This document shows, piece by piece, positions 37,592 to 46,457 of a stretch of 64,000 nucleotides of DNA (within the stretch, counting starts at the first letter, position 1; each line of letters starts with the position of its first letter). The position numbers and the translations under genes are program-made. Location of the stretch: assembly GCF_008923365.1 (NCBI RefSeq), contig NZ_WBMR01000005.1, positions 52,844 to 116,843 of the forward strand, written 5' to 3'. Under the pieces are notes generated by a model. That model did not search any database, had not been told where the DNA came from, and saw only the letters and a program-made list of their open reading frames with translations. Origin of the DNA: Actinomadura montaniterrae. Lineage in GTDB: Bacteria > Actinomycetota > Actinomycetes > Streptosporangiales > Streptosporangiaceae.

Positions 37592-38202
37592 CCCCCGCCC
37601 CCAACCGCCGCCCTGCGCTCAGCCGCGGCCCTGCGTTCGACCGCGGCCCTGCGTTCGACCGCGGCCCTGCGTTCGACCGCGGCCCTGCGTTCGACCGCGG
37701 CCCTGCGTTCGACCGCGGCCCTGCGTTCGACCGCGGCCCTGCGTTCGACCGCGGCCCTGCGTTCGACCGCGGCCCTGCGTTCGACCGCGGCCCTGCGTTC
37801 GACCGCGGCCCTGCGTTCGACCGCGGCGCGGTGCTCGACTGCGGCGCGGTGGCCAGCCGCGGCCCGGTGCTCAGGCGCGGCGCGGTGCTTGGCCGCGCGG
37901 TGCTTGGCCGCGGCCCTCTGTCCGGTGGACGTTCCGTGCTTGGTTGCGATCTTCTGCGCGGCCGTCGTTCTGTGCGCGGCGCCGGCCCCTGGTCGGCGGA
38001 AGTCCGTGGTCGGCCGCCCTGTGCTTGGCCGCCGCCCCTGTCCGGCGCGCGTCCCGTGTGCGGGGGCTGGCTCCTGTGTGGACGCTGGCCGCTGCGTGGG
38101 GGCGGCCGGGGGTTTGGAGGCTGGCCCGTGCTTGGTGAGTGTGCTGTGTCTGGGGGTGACGGCCTTTGGTGTTGTGGGTCGCGGCGTGTTTCTGGGGTGG
38201 GG
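37592..38202. other. 611-bp low-complexity spacer between holA and the SRPBCC gene
   Basis: No supported gene. The first third is the 18-bp array (37628-37825), flanked on both sides by decayed versions of the same unit (for example GCGCGGTGCTTGGCCGCG). The rest, to about 38200, is G/T-skewed DNA with CTTGG/CCGGC themes and no codon bias in any frame. An open frame on the plus strand through the array exists only because the unit is a multiple of three and lacks stops. Confidence 0.6.
37628..37825. repeat. 18-bp tandem array, 11 perfect copies
   Basis: GCCCTGCGTTCGACCGCG is repeated 11 times without change, then dissolves into degenerate copies to about 37910. There are no spacers, so it is not CRISPR. 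Each unit contains TTCGA and CCGCG, making a regularly spaced ladder. Identical copies imply recent expansion by slippage and make it a probable length-variable locus. Confidence 0.95.
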
Positions 38203-38622
38203 TCAGGGGGATTCGGCTTTGGTTTTCAGGCCGTTGGCTTCCATGGTGACGTAGCGGCGGGTTCGGGAGCCCATGAGGAGGGCGAGTAGCGGGGCCAGGG
38301 GGCCGGTCTGGTCGAGGGTGAGGCGGACGGTGCTGCCGCCCGACGCGCCGGGGCGGACCTCGTGGCCGCCGGTCGTGGTGACGCCGGGGGAGCGGGACCG
38401 CCAGGTGAAGTTCTCGTTCTCGGTGAACGCGGTGACCGTCCAGACCGCGGCGGGCATGCCGGGCTGGTGGACGCGGGCGCGGGCGCCCTCGCGGAGGGGC
38501 CCGTCGAGCAGCTCGACGCGGTTGATCGAGGCGGTCATGTCCGGCCAGCGCTCGACGTCCGTCAGGAGGTTCCAGACGGTGTCGGGGGCGGCGTCGATGT
38601 CGACGGTGATCTCGAGGTGCAC
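38203..38622 (-). CDS. SRPBCC (START-like) domain protein
   Basis: A 139-residue soluble protein with the SRPBCC ligand-pocket pattern: VHLEITVDIDAAPDTVWNLL at the start, WPDMTASINRVELLDGPLREG, then beta strands and a final helix ending MEANGLKTKAESP. Such proteins bind hydrophobic ligands (polyketide intermediates, lipids) or work as small cyclases; the ligand is unknown. The GTG at 38622 sits 61 bases inside the end of the upstream LysR gene, an overlap much longer than the genome's usual 4 bases. Probably in one transcript with, and perhaps controlled by, that regulator. Confidence 0.82.
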   Translation of the reverse strand: MHLEITVDIDAAPDTVWNLLTDVERWPDMTASINRVELLDGPLREGARARVHQPGMPAAVWTVTAFTENENFTWRSRSPGVTTTGGHEVRPGASGGSTVRLTLDQTGPLAPLLALLMGSRTRRYVTMEANGLKTKAESP

Positions 38623-39488
38623 GGTGGGCTCCCGGTGGTCAGGGCGGTGCGGATCCTGGTCAGCAGGCCGGCGACGAGGGGATCGGTGTCGCGGCCCGGC
38701 AGGTGGACGGCGTAGTAGGGGACGGCGGGCAGGTCGGTGATCTCGCGGAGGACGACCCCCGGCGGCGGGACGACGCAGCCGTTCACGACGGCGAGCCCGG
38801 CGCGCAGGGACACGAAGTGCAGCAGCAGCGGCCAGCCCTCCGCCTCGACGGCGGCGGTCCACGGCACGCCGGCGGCGCGGAGGGCGCGTTCGAGGGCGAC
38901 GCGGTGCGGACCGGCGGGCGGCGGGACGACCAGGGACGCGCCGGCGAGGTCGGCGAGGGTCAGGGTCCGGCGGGCGGCGAGCGGGTGGTCGTCCGGGACG
39001 GCGAGGGCCTGCGGGTACGCGGCCAGCGGGACGGTCGCGAGGTCGGCGGGCAGCACGTCGAGGACGGCGACGCCGAGGTCGGCGCGGCCGGTGCGGACGG
39101 CGGTGAGGGTGCGGGCGCGGTCGCCGTTGACGAGCCGGACGCCGTGCCGGACGGCGTCGCCGAGCAGGTACAGGTAGGCGCCCTCGCCGGCGGCGAGGAC
39201 GGGCAGGCGGGCCGGGGCGGTGCCGTCGAGGTCGGCGAGGAAGGCGGCGACGCGGGCGTCGAGGTCGCGGGCGAGGCGGGCGACGGCCTCGCCCGCGGGG
39301 GTGAGGGCGAGGCGGCGGCCGTGCCGGGTGTAGAGGGGGCGGCCGAGGGTCTCGGCGAGCTTGCGGATCTTGACGTGCAGGGCCGGCTGGGAGATGTGCA
39401 GGTCCTCGGCGGCACGGGTGAAGTTGAGGTGGTCCGCGAACGCGGCGAAGGAGGCGAGCGCGTCGGTGGACAGGCGGCTCAGCTCCAT
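38562..39488 (-). CDS. LysR family transcriptional regulator
   Basis: A 308-residue regulator. The N-terminal winged helix-turn-helix is MELSRLSTDALASFAAFADHL with LNFTRAAEDLHISQPALHVK; the effector domain follows with typical alternating strands (RADLGVAVLDVLP, GLAVVNGCVVPPPG). The last 20 residues are Ser/Pro/Thr-rich and are read from the start of the SRPBCC gene in another frame, so the natural stop may have been lost. The ATG at 39488 faces the HAD-like gene across a 70-bp spacer with a strong inverted repeat, the classic LysR set-up for autoregulation and control of neighbours. Confidence 0.9.
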   Translation of the reverse strand: MELSRLSTDALASFAAFADHLNFTRAAEDLHISQPALHVKIRKLAETLGRPLYTRHGRRLALTPAGEAVARLARDLDARVAAFLADLDGTAPARLPVLAAGEGAYLYLLGDAVRHGVRLVNGDRARTLTAVRTGRADLGVAVLDVLPADLATVPLAAYPQALAVPDDHPLAARRTLTLADLAGASLVVPPPAGPHRVALERALRAAGVPWTAAVEAEGWPLLLHFVSLRAGLAVVNGCVVPPPGVVLREITDLPAVPYYAVHLPGRDTDPLVAGLLTRIRTALTTGSPPCTSRSPSTSTPPPTPSGTS

Positions 39489-39495
39489 AATCTGA

Positions 39496-39524
39496 AACTA
39501 TAGACCGCCGGTCGATCGATAGTT
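39496..39524. promoter_or_regulatory. Palindromic operator candidate for the LysR regulator
   Basis: AACTAT (39496-39501) and ATAGTT (39519-39524) form an inverted repeat around a second, inner one, GACC-GCC-GGTC (39503-39513). It fills the 70-bp divergent spacer between the LysR and HAD-like genes and is AT-rich against its surroundings. LysR proteins bind interrupted palindromes of about this spacing. Confidence 0.6.
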
Positions 39525-39558
39525 CAGTTCTAGCCGTGGTGCGGTCAGGCTCAGAGGC

Positions 39559-40083
39559 ATGGAACCTCGTCTCGGCATCGATTTCGGCCGCGTCATCCAG
39601 GGCGTCTCGGCTCCGGGGACGGCGGACACGGCGTTCCTCGGCGGCTCTTTCGCTGAGGCGCTGGCGTCGCCGGCGGCGGACGGCGTGTACGACGTGCTGC
39701 CCGGGCTGGTGGAGGCGTTCGGCGGCCGCGCGTGGATCATCTCCAAGTGCGGGGAGCGGGTCCGCGAGCGGACGCTGGCGTGGCTCGACCACCACGACTT
39801 CTACGGCCGGACCGGGCTGGCCAGGGGGAACGTGCGGTTCTGCCGGAAGCGGCCGGAGAAGGCGCTGCACTGCGCGGAGCTCGGGATCACGCACATGATC
39901 GACGACCGGCTGGACGTGCACCGGGCGATCCGCGACGTCGTCCCGTACCGGTACCTGTTCGGCCCGCAGAAGGGCGAGGTCCCCGACTGGGTGCGGCACG
40001 TCCCGGCGTGGGCGGACGCCGCCGTGATCAGCGCAGATATTCCGGCGGGACGGCGTCGGCCAGCCACACGCCGTTCGCGCTGA
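39559..40083 (+). CDS. HAD-like protein with incomplete catalytic motif I
   Basis: A 174-residue soluble protein. GIDFGRVIQG stands where HAD enzymes have DxDxT/V, ISKCGERV resembles motif II, KRPEKALHC motif III and MIDDRLDVHRAI motif IV. The second Asp of motif I is replaced by Gly (D-F-G), so ordinary phosphatase chemistry is doubtful. Its C-terminal 18 codons overlap the convergent kptA gene by 56 bases. It is divergent from the LysR gene and may be under its control. Not recognised as a named family; HAD fold is an inference from the motif order. Confidence 0.7.
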   Translation: MEPRLGIDFGRVIQGVSAPGTADTAFLGGSFAEALASPAADGVYDVLPGLVEAFGGRAWIISKCGERVRERTLAWLDHHDFYGRTGLARGNVRFCRKRPEKALHCAELGITHMIDDRLDVHRAIRDVVPYRYLFGPQKGEVPDWVRHVPAWADAAVISADIPAGRRRPATRRSR

Positions 40084-40561
40084 CGCGGAACGCGTGCCCG
40101 TCGGCGGCCATCCGCCCCGCCTCGACGACGAGGACGACGGGCCGGCCGCGGCGGGCGCCGACGCGCCGCGCGGTCTCGGGGTCGGCGGACAGGTGGACGG
40201 CGTGCCGGTCCATGCGCAGCAGGCCCTCACGGCGGATCGCGGGTGCGGTGGCCTCGGTGGTGCCGTGGTACAGCAGCTCCGGCGGCGGGACGGCGGGCAG
40301 GCCGAGGTCGACGTCGATGCTGTGGCCCTGGACGGCGCGGATCCGGTCGCCGTCGAGGGCGTAGCGCCGCTTGTCGTTGACGGCGACGACGTGCTCCAGC
40401 TCGGCGCGCGTGATGGGGAAGCCGTGCCGGGCGGCGGCGTCGAGGAGGTCGTCGACGCGGGCCCAGCCGCCGGCGTCGAGGGTGAGGCCGATGCGCTCGG
40501 GGCGGTGCCGCAGGTGCTTGGCGAGGTACTTGGAGATCTTCACCGTGCGCCGTGCGTCCAT
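40028..40561 (-). CDS. kptA: RNA 2'-phosphotransferase (Tpt1/KptA family)
   Basis: A 177-residue enzyme that removes an internal 2'-phosphate from RNA with NAD+, giving ADP-ribose 1'',2''-cyclic phosphate. The N-terminal winged helix has KISKYLAKHLRHRPERIGL; the transferase core has VNDKRRYALDGDRIRAVQGHS, LYHGTTEATAPAIRREG and VHLSADPETARRVGAR, with the family Arg-His-Arg-Arg set plausibly at KHLRHR, GHS and GTT-linked Arg. Bacteria lack the yeast-type tRNA splicing that makes this phosphate, so the substrate here is unknown. The ATG at 40561 is at the family start. It overlaps the HAD-like gene tail to tail. Confidence 0.92.
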   Translation of the reverse strand: MDARRTVKISKYLAKHLRHRPERIGLTLDAGGWARVDDLLDAAARHGFPITRAELEHVVAVNDKRRYALDGDRIRAVQGHSIDVDLGLPAVPPPELLYHGTTEATAPAIRREGLLRMDRHAVHLSADPETARRVGARRGRPVVLVVEAGRMAADGHAFRVSANGVWLADAVPPEYLR

Positions 40562-40586
40562 GGATCCCCTGCCCGGGCATGCGTCA

Positions 40587-40610
40587 GGGCCGGTCGCGAT
40601 GGACCGGCCC
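40587..40610 (-). terminator. Hairpin after rpsT
   Basis: A 9-bp stem (GGGCCGGTC / GACCGGCCC) with a 6-base loop lies 31 bases past the rpsT stop on the minus strand and 26 before the kptA start. Moderate stability; likely ends rpsT transcription. Confidence 0.55.
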
Positions 40611-40640
40611 CGGGCGTGCGCGTCTAGCTGAGCGCCGTGC

Positions 40641-40910
40641 TCACTTCGCCTGCAGCGCGGCGGCCTGCTTGGCGATGGCCGACTTGCGGTTGGCGGCCTG
40701 GTTCTTGTGGATGACGCCCTTGCTGACGGCCTTGTCCAGCTTGCGGGCGGCGGCCTGCTGCGCCGCGACGGCGGCCTCGACCTCGCCGGACTCCGCGGCC
40801 TCGCGGAACTTGCGGATCGCGGTCTTCAGCTCCGACTTGACGGCCTTGTTGCGCAGCCGCGCCTTCTCGTTCTGCTTGTTCCGCTTGATCTGGGACTTGA
40901 TGTTAGCCAC
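40641..40910 (-). CDS. rpsT: 30S ribosomal protein S20
   Basis: An 89-residue, strongly basic helical protein of the small ribosomal subunit that binds 16S rRNA early in assembly. [20 protein letters not shown] and [19 protein letters not shown] are the family's conserved ends. The start is a GTG (read as Met), with GAGG about 10 bases before it. It is transcribed away from lepA, which lies 287 bases off; this rpsT/lepA divergence is common in bacteria. Confidence 0.97.
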   Translation of the reverse strand: MANIKSQIKRNKQNEKARLRNKAVKSELKTAIRKFREAAESGEVEAAVAAQQAAARKLDKAVSKGVIHKNQAANRKSAIAKQAAALQAK

Positions 40911-41197
40911 GTCGTAGTGCCTCAGCCTTGGTTGCGATCATGGCCTGCCATGCCGGCAGGCGCGAACAGGATGTCTGACGGGGGCGGACGGTGCCCCCGG
41001 GGCACGACGCTACGCCACACGCAGTCGCACAGCCTACCAATCGGGCCCGTCCGCCGCGAACCGGCCTGGTGCGGGCGGGGGCGGGCCCGCGCCGCGGGGC
41101 CCGCACGCCGCAGGGCCTGCACGGAGCATCGCGTCCGGCATGGGACTATGGGACGTACAGATCCATTGTCCACCTGTGAGTTTGCGAACGGACCCCG

Positions 41198-43039
41198 GTG
41201 CCAGCGCCTGAGCCTGACAAGACCGATCCCGCGATCATCCGCAACTTCTGCATCATCGCGCACATCGACCATGGCAAGTCGACGCTCGCGGACCGCATGC
41301 TGCAGCTGACCGGCGTGGTCGAGGAGCGCCAGATGCGCGCCCAGTACCTCGACCGGATGGACATCGAGCGCGAGCGCGGCATCACGATCAAGAGCCAGGC
41401 GGTCCGGCTGCCGTGGAGCTCCGGCGGCACCGACTACGTCCTGAACCTGATCGACACCCCCGGCCACGTCGACTTCTCCTACGAGGTGTCGCGGTCGCTG
41501 GCGGCGTGCGAGGGCGCCGTGCTGCTGGTGGACGCGGCGCAGGGCATCGAGGCGCAGACGCTCGCGAACCTGTACCTGGCGCTCGAGGCGGACCTGCACC
41601 TGATCCCGGTGCTGAACAAGATCGACCTGCCCGCGGCGCAGCCGGAGAAGTACGCCGAGGAGCTCGCCGGGATCATCGGCTGCGACCCGTCCGAGGTGCT
41701 GCGGGTGTCCGGCAAGACCGGCGAGGGCGTGCGCGAGCTGCTCGACAAGATCGTGCGGGACGTCCCGGCGCCGGTCGGCGACCCGGACGGCCCGGCGCGC
41801 GCGCTGATCTTCGACTCGGTGTACGACACCTACCGCGGCGTGGTCACCTACGTCCGGATCGTGGACGGGCACCTGTCGCGCCGCGAGAAGAGCCTGATGA
41901 TGTCGACGGGCGCCGCGCACGACACCCTGGAGGTCGGCGTCATCTCCCCGGAGCCGAAGCCCGTCCAGGGGCTCGGCGTCGGCGAGGTCGGCTACCTGAT
42001 CACCGGGGTGAAGGACGTCCGGCAGGCGCGGGTCGGCGACACGGTGACCGGCGCGGGACGCCCGGCGCCCGAGGCGCTCGGCGGCTACCAGGACCCGAAG
42101 CCGATGGTGTTCTCCGGCCTGTACCCGGTGGACGGCGACGAGTACCCCGAGCTGCGCGACGCGCTCGACAAGCTGCGGCTGAACGACGCGGCGCTGATCT
42201 ACGAGCCGGAGACGTCCGCGGCGCTGGGGTTCGGGTTCCGCTGCGGGTTCCTCGGCCTGCTGCACATGGAGATCGTCCGTGAGCGGCTGGAGCGCGAGTT
42301 CGGCCTGTCGCTGATCTCGACGGCGCCGAACGTGGTGTACCGGGTGGTCATGGAGGACGGGTCGGAGCACACCGTCACCAACCCGAGCGAGTTCCCCGAG
42401 GGCAAGATCGGCGCGGTGTACGAGCCGGTCGTGAAGGCGACGCTGCTGTCCCCGTCCGACCACATCGGCGCGATCATGGAGCTGTGCCAGGGGCGCCGCG
42501 GGGTGCTGCTCGGCATGGACTACCTGTCGGAGGACCGGGTCGAGATCCGCTACACGCTGCCCCTCGCCGAGATCATCTTCGACTTCTTCGACCAGCTGAA
42601 GTCGCGGACCCGCGGGTACGCGTCGCTGGACTACGAGCCGAGCGGCGAGCAGGAGTCCGACCTGGTGAAGGTCGACATCCTGCTGCAGGGCGAGTCGGTG
42701 GACGCGTTCAGCCAGATCGTGCACCGCGACAAGTCGCGCGAGTACGGGCTGATGATGACCGCGAAGCTCAAGGAGCTGATCCCGCGGCAGCAGTACGAGG
42801 TGCCCATCCAGGCCGCGATCGGGGCGCGCATCATCGCGCGCGAGAACATCCGCGCCATCCGCAAGGACGTCCTCGCCAAGTGCTACGGCGGCGACATCTC
42901 CCGCAAGCGCAAGCTGCTGGAGAAGCAGAAGGAGGGCAAGAAGCGGATGAAGACGATCGGCCGGGTCGACGTCCCGCAGGAGGCCTTCGTCGCCGCGCTG
43001 TCCACCGGCGGCGAGTCCACCGACAAGGGCCGCAAGTAG
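41198..43039 (+). CDS. lepA: Elongation factor 4 (LepA)
   Basis: A 613-residue translational GTPase that acts on stalled ribosomes and helps 30S assembly. G1 [14 protein letters not shown]2 [11 protein letters not shown]3 [16 protein letters not shown] and G4 NKIDLP are intact, followed by domains II and III, and the LepA-specific C-terminal domain with [20 protein letters not shown]. The GTG at 41198 gives the family-sized N-terminus; no strong ribosome site is visible upstream. A terminator follows at 43049. Confidence 0.97.
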   Translation: MPAPEPDKTDPAIIRNFCIIAHIDHGKSTLADRMLQLTGVVEERQMRAQYLDRMDIERERGITIKSQAVRLPWSSGGTDYVLNLIDTPGHVDFSYEVSRSLAACEGAVLLVDAAQGIEAQTLANLYLALEADLHLIPVLNKIDLPAAQPEKYAEELAGIIGCDPSEVLRVSGKTGEGVRELLDKIVRDVPAPVGDPDGPARALIFDSVYDTYRGVVTYVRIVDGHLSRREKSLMMSTGAAHDTLEVGVISPEPKPVQGLGVGEVGYLITGVKDVRQARVGDTVTGAGRPAPEALGGYQDPKPMVFSGLYPVDGDEYPELRDALDKLRLNDAALIYEPETSAALGFGFRCGFLGLLHMEIVRERLEREFGLSLISTAPNVVYRVVMEDGSEHTVTNPSEFPEGKIGAVYEPVVKATLLSPSDHIGAIMELCQGRRGVLLGMDYLSEDRVEIRYTLPLAEIIFDFFDQLKSRTRGYASLDYEPSGEQESDLVKVDILLQGESVDAFSQIVHRDKSREYGLMMTAKLKELIPRQQYEVPIQAAIGARIIARENIRAIRKDVLAKCYGGDISRKRKLLEKQKEGKKRMKTIGRVDVPQEAFVAALSTGGESTDKGRK

Positions 43040-43048
43040 CGACGCCGG

Positions 43049-43073
43049 GGCCGGGCGGACGCACCGCCCGGCC
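43049..43073 (+). terminator. Terminator after lepA
   Basis: A 10-bp stem (GGCCGGGCGG / CCGCCCGGCC) with loop ACGCA, followed by TGGTTGTT, a partly T-rich tail. Located 10 bases after the lepA stop. Confidence 0.8.
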
Positions 43074-43091
43074 TGGTTGTTCGACGGTCGG

Positions 43092-43655
43092 CTATTTGAC
43101 GATCGGCCAGGCGACGACGACCGGGACCGTGCGGAACTCGCCGCGGTTCGCGGCCCGCGCCGCGTAGACGAGGAAGAACAGCACGGCCGCGGTGAACAGC
43201 AGCGGCACCCAGATCAGGACGTCGACGGCGAGCGCGAGCAGGCCCCCGACGATCCAGACGGCGATCGCCGCGAGGCCCATGTTCAGGCCCTGCGCGGCGT
43301 GCCGGCGGACGAACGGCGAGCGCGCCTTGCCGAGGTAGACGATGGCGGGCGCGATGGCGCCGACGAGGAACTGGCCGAGGTAGGCCATCAGCGACCACGT
43401 CTTCTCGTCGTCGCTGACCGGGCCGTAGTGGCCGGGCATCGGTGTGGTGCCGCGTCCCTGGGCCGGCTGCTGCCAGGCCTGGCCCGGGCCGTCCTGCTGG
43501 GGCGGCTGCTGCCACGCGCCACCGGGCTGCGGGGGCTGCTGCGGCTGCTGCCAGGCCGAACCGGGCTGCTGCCACGGGCTCTGCTGCTGGGGCGGCTGCT
43601 GCTGCCATCCGGGCTGCTGTCCCTGGCCGGGCGACGGGGGAGGCCCGTAGGCCAT
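43092..43655 (-). CDS. DUF4870 membrane protein with Gln/Pro-rich N-terminus
   Basis: A 187-residue protein. Residues 1-75 are low-complexity and built of Gln-Gln-Pro and Trp-Gln-Gln-Pro repeats. The remainder is a DUF4870 domain (EKTWSLMAYLGQFLVGAIAP, KARSPFVRRHAAQGLNMGL) with three or so membrane helices. Such small membrane proteins are frequent in actinobacteria and their function is unknown; the disordered Gln-rich tail may bind partners. The ATG at 43655 has GAGG about 7 bases upstream. Convergent with lepA. Confidence 0.85.
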   Translation of the reverse strand: MAYGPPPSPGQGQQPGWQQQPPQQQSPWQQPGSAWQQPQQPPQPGGAWQQPPQQDGPGQAWQQPAQGRGTTPMPGHYGPVSDDEKTWSLMAYLGQFLVGAIAPAIVYLGKARSPFVRRHAAQGLNMGLAAIAVWIVGGLLALAVDVLIWVPLLFTAAVLFFLVYAARAANRGEFRTVPVVVAWPIVK

Positions 43656-43784
43656 GGCGGGTGTCCTCTCCGGGTTCGCTGAGCGAGCTTTGGCGAAGTG
43701 TACGACTCCTAGGACGCACCCGGAGTTCGCCCGGTTTCCCGCCTTTCCTTCCCGCGCCGCCCGGCGTGCGGCGGGTACGGGCCG

Positions 43785-45227
43785 TCAGGGACGCCAGAGG
43801 ACGCCCGATGGGTCGCCCGGCGTGAGCGTGACCGACCCCTTCCAGGTCAGGAACGACGGCTGCGGAAGGTACGCGGCGTCCAGGAAGAAGCCCCGGTTGA
43901 GCGAGGTGACGGTGGCGGGCGCGCCGTTGTCGCCGAGCCCGATGGGACGCCGGATCGCCTCGACGCTCGCGATGTCGGACGCCTGCGTGCCCGCGGGCAG
44001 CTCGACCGTCGTCGCGACGGGCCCGTCCCGGTCGATGGACCAGGTCGGCTGGTCATGGTCGGACCGGTAGAGCCGCGACGGGTCGGACTTCAGCCGCACC
44101 CCGAGCGCCACGCCCGGCACGGACCCCGTCCCGGTGGCGGCGCCGGTGGTCTTCGCGAACTCGACGAACAGGTAGGTGCGCTGGTCGCCGACCGCCGTCG
44201 TCGCGGGATCGGACGGGTTCTCGATCTTGCCTTCGCGGAGCATCTCCTGCGCCATGACCCGGTACGTCCACGGCTGCTGGTCCATGACGTACTCGCGGGT
44301 GCGGTCCTGCGGGCGCGTGGCGGTGACGTCCGGCATGAACCGCAGCGGCGAGTCAGGGGGCGTGACGGTGTCGCACATGTTGTTGTTCACCGTGCACGTC
44401 TGCAGCACCGGGTGGTCGGCCTCGTACTTGCCGGTGAACTGCAGCGTCGCGTGGTTGGGCGCCTGGTAGACGCCGGTGCCGTCGACCCGGTTCCCCTTGG
44501 CGTCGACCTCGACGCGGTAGATCCACTCGATGTCGGTGGTGCGGCCCCAGCGGGCCATGAGGGCGGGCGTGTCCGTCCCGCCGTCCTCGTTGCTCCAGAC
44601 GACCGAGTATTCGAGGATCTGGTGGCCGGGGGTGGCGGCGGGCTTGGTCTCGTGCCACGCGATCAGCGGGGTGTCGGTCGTGGCGTTCTGGTAGGCGTCG
44701 CCGGTCACCGGGAGGGTCCGTCCCACCACGACGGGCGCGTAGCGCAGGACGAGCTGGTCGGCGGACGGCATCCGGACGCCGGTCCGCGTGAGCCGCACGC
44801 GCTGGGCGGCGGGGGCGCTGCCCTTGGCGAACCGGAAGGTGACCTTGTGGCGGCCCCGGTCGACGCGGCCGAGGGCGAGGCTGCGGGGCGTCGGGTCGGA
44901 CGACGGGACGACGAGGTCGGTGACGTGCCGGCCGTCCACCGCGATGGACACCACGGCGGACTCGGCGCCCTTCTCCGCCCACGACACGCCGGGCGCGGAC
45001 GCGGTGAAGCCGATCAGCGCCTCCCCGGCGCGGCCGGCGGTGAAGGTGAGCGTGCGGGCGGGCCCGCCCCGGCGGACGCTGATCGTCCGCCCGGCGGCGG
45101 TGGAGGCTTCGGAGGGAGCGGCTTGGGCGGGAGCGGCTTCGGCGGGGGCGGCGGCGAGGGCGAGGGGAGCGGCGGCGAGGGCGGCGGCGGACAGGGCGAG
45201 TGCTGTGTGACGCGCACGGCTTCTCAT
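43785..45227 (-). CDS. Secreted protein of unknown function
   Basis: A 480-residue protein with a clear Sec signal peptide (MRSRARHTALALSAAALAAA, cleavage likely at AEA/APA near residue 32) and Ala/Pro-rich start. The mature part begins with a beta-rich domain (about residues 45-155), then a larger domain with LRYAPVVVG, LEYSVVWSNEDGGTDTP and a single Cys pair (TCTVNNNMCDTV). I do not recognise the family; the LRYAPVVVG...EYSVVWSNEDGG arrangement is faintly like Vps62-type proteins but I would not name it so. The ATG at 45227 starts the signal peptide. Probably monocistronic; its neighbour upstream is another unknown gene on the same strand. Confidence 0.72.
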   Translation of the reverse strand: MRSRARHTALALSAAALAAAPLALAAAPAEAAPAQAAPSEASTAAGRTISVRRGGPARTLTFTAGRAGEALIGFTASAPGVSWAEKGAESAVVSIAVDGRHVTDLVVPSSDPTPRSLALGRVDRGRHKVTFRFAKGSAPAAQRVRLTRTGVRMPSADQLVLRYAPVVVGRTLPVTGDAYQNATTDTPLIAWHETKPAATPGHQILEYSVVWSNEDGGTDTPALMARWGRTTDIEWIYRVEVDAKGNRVDGTGVYQAPNHATLQFTGKYEADHPVLQTCTVNNNMCDTVTPPDSPLRFMPDVTATRPQDRTREYVMDQQPWTYRVMAQEMLREGKIENPSDPATTAVGDQRTYLFVEFAKTTGAATGTGSVPGVALGVRLKSDPSRLYRSDHDQPTWSIDRDGPVATTVELPAGTQASDIASVEAIRRPIGLGDNGAPATVTSLNRGFFLDAAYLPQPSFLTWKGSVTLTPGDPSGVLWRP

Positions 45228-45340
45228 GATCGGGAAACCTAGGGCGGCCGGATTGCGCGCCGGTGACGGGCCGGTCCCCGGTGGGTGTCGGGATCGTTGC
45301 CGAGAGGACGATCTTCCGGACGCCCAGCGACCGCGGGGGT

Positions 45341-46252
45341 TCAGGCGTTGGTCCGGTGCGGGACGGACGGCGCCGGAGGCTGCATCGACACCGCCGCGAA
45401 CCGCTCCTCCCCGCCGACCGACCGCCGCGCCGGGGCCGGCGACCGGCCGTCCGGCTCGTACAGGGTGAGGCCGAGCGCGGGCAGCCGCACCGCCCGTCCC
45501 CGCCGCACCACCTCGTGCCCCAGCTCGGTGAGGAGCGCGGTCACGTCGCCGGCCGGCTCGTCCAGCAGGTCGATCCCGTCGAGCCGGAACCGCATCTCCG
45601 GGTTGCCGCTCCAGCCGGGCCGCCGCGTCCCGCAGATCTCCGCGACCCGCTCCGCGCCCGTCCCGGACCGGTCCGTCGACAGCGACAGCACCCCGCGCCC
45701 CACCTGCACGCTGCGGTGATCGGCCCACCCGCACAGGAACTGCGCCCTCGGCGGCGGCGTCCCGCACCGCTCGGCGACCGCGGCGAGCGTCGCCCAGGCG
45801 TCCGACGCCGGCGTGCTGAACAGCAGGTGGGCGTCCGGGAGCAGCGCACCCCGCCCCGGCTCCAGCGTGACCACGAACGGCGCGACCCGGCCGGGGAACC
45901 GCGCCGGATCCGCCTCCCGCAGCGTGACGAGGCCCTCCCACTCCACCGGGTCGTCCACCGCGAACCAGGTGATCGCGGCCTCCGCGCCGAGGTCGCCGAA
46001 GGTCGCGTCGGTGAGCCGCTCGCCGATCACGGCGCGCAGCCCCTCGGCGGTCTCGCCGAGCCTGCGCCGCCACCACGGCGGCTCCGGGTCGGAGCGCCCG
46101 CCGGTCTGCCAGAGGGTGCCGGGACCGTCGAACGCGGTGCGCCGCTCCGCGCCCTTGTCGTCGACGACGACGTAGTGCCAACCGCCGGGGCCGCCGCGCA
46201 GCAGCACGCGCGCGGGCACACGCCCCCAGTCCACCGGCCCCTCGTTCCGCAT
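45341..46252 (-). CDS. Conserved-looking cytosolic protein of unknown function
   Basis: A 303-residue protein without signal peptide or membrane helix. Tryptophan-rich stretches (WWRRRLGE, ITWFAVDDPVEWEGLV, FLCGWADHRSVQVGRG) and good codon bias support a real gene. I do not recognise a family. The ATG at 46252 starts the coherent reading; the open frame upstream to 46723 is a shadow over the YezG-like gene. It is divergent from that gene with 205 bases between. A role as partner of the YezG-like protein is possible but not shown. Confidence 0.65.
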   Translation of the reverse strand: MRNEGPVDWGRVPARVLLRGGPGGWHYVVVDDKGAERRTAFDGPGTLWQTGGRSDPEPPWWRRRLGETAEGLRAVIGERLTDATFGDLGAEAAITWFAVDDPVEWEGLVTLREADPARFPGRVAPFVVTLEPGRGALLPDAHLLFSTPASDAWATLAAVAERCGTPPPRAQFLCGWADHRSVQVGRGVLSLSTDRSGTGAERVAEICGTRRPGWSGNPEMRFRLDGIDLLDEPAGDVTALLTELGHEVVRRGRAVRLPALGLTLYEPDGRSPAPARRSVGGEERFAAVSMQPPAPSVPHRTNA

Positions 46253-46457
46253 TCGGACGACCCTATCCGCCCAAGAGGGGCGGCACGCATCATTGCGGCC
46301 CGTGCCGCCCGCCTTCCGCCCGGCTCGACCAAGATCGTCCCGGCTGGGCGGCGATCGCGGCCGGCGGTTTCGCCGCGACACGGCCGGCGCTCCTCGATCC
46401 GGGCCCGGATGTCGGTACGGTCGGGGGCAGTGCGTCGACGGTACCGGAGGTTCCAGC

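Noticed and set aside
37628..37825. CRISPR array
   Set aside because: The 18-bp units follow each other directly with no spacers, and no cas gene is in the window.
36502..38289. A repeat protein of GPAFDR units encoded by the 18-bp array
   Set aside because: The frame is open only because the unit is a multiple of three without stops; it overlaps holA in another frame, has no start signal and no codon bias outside the array.
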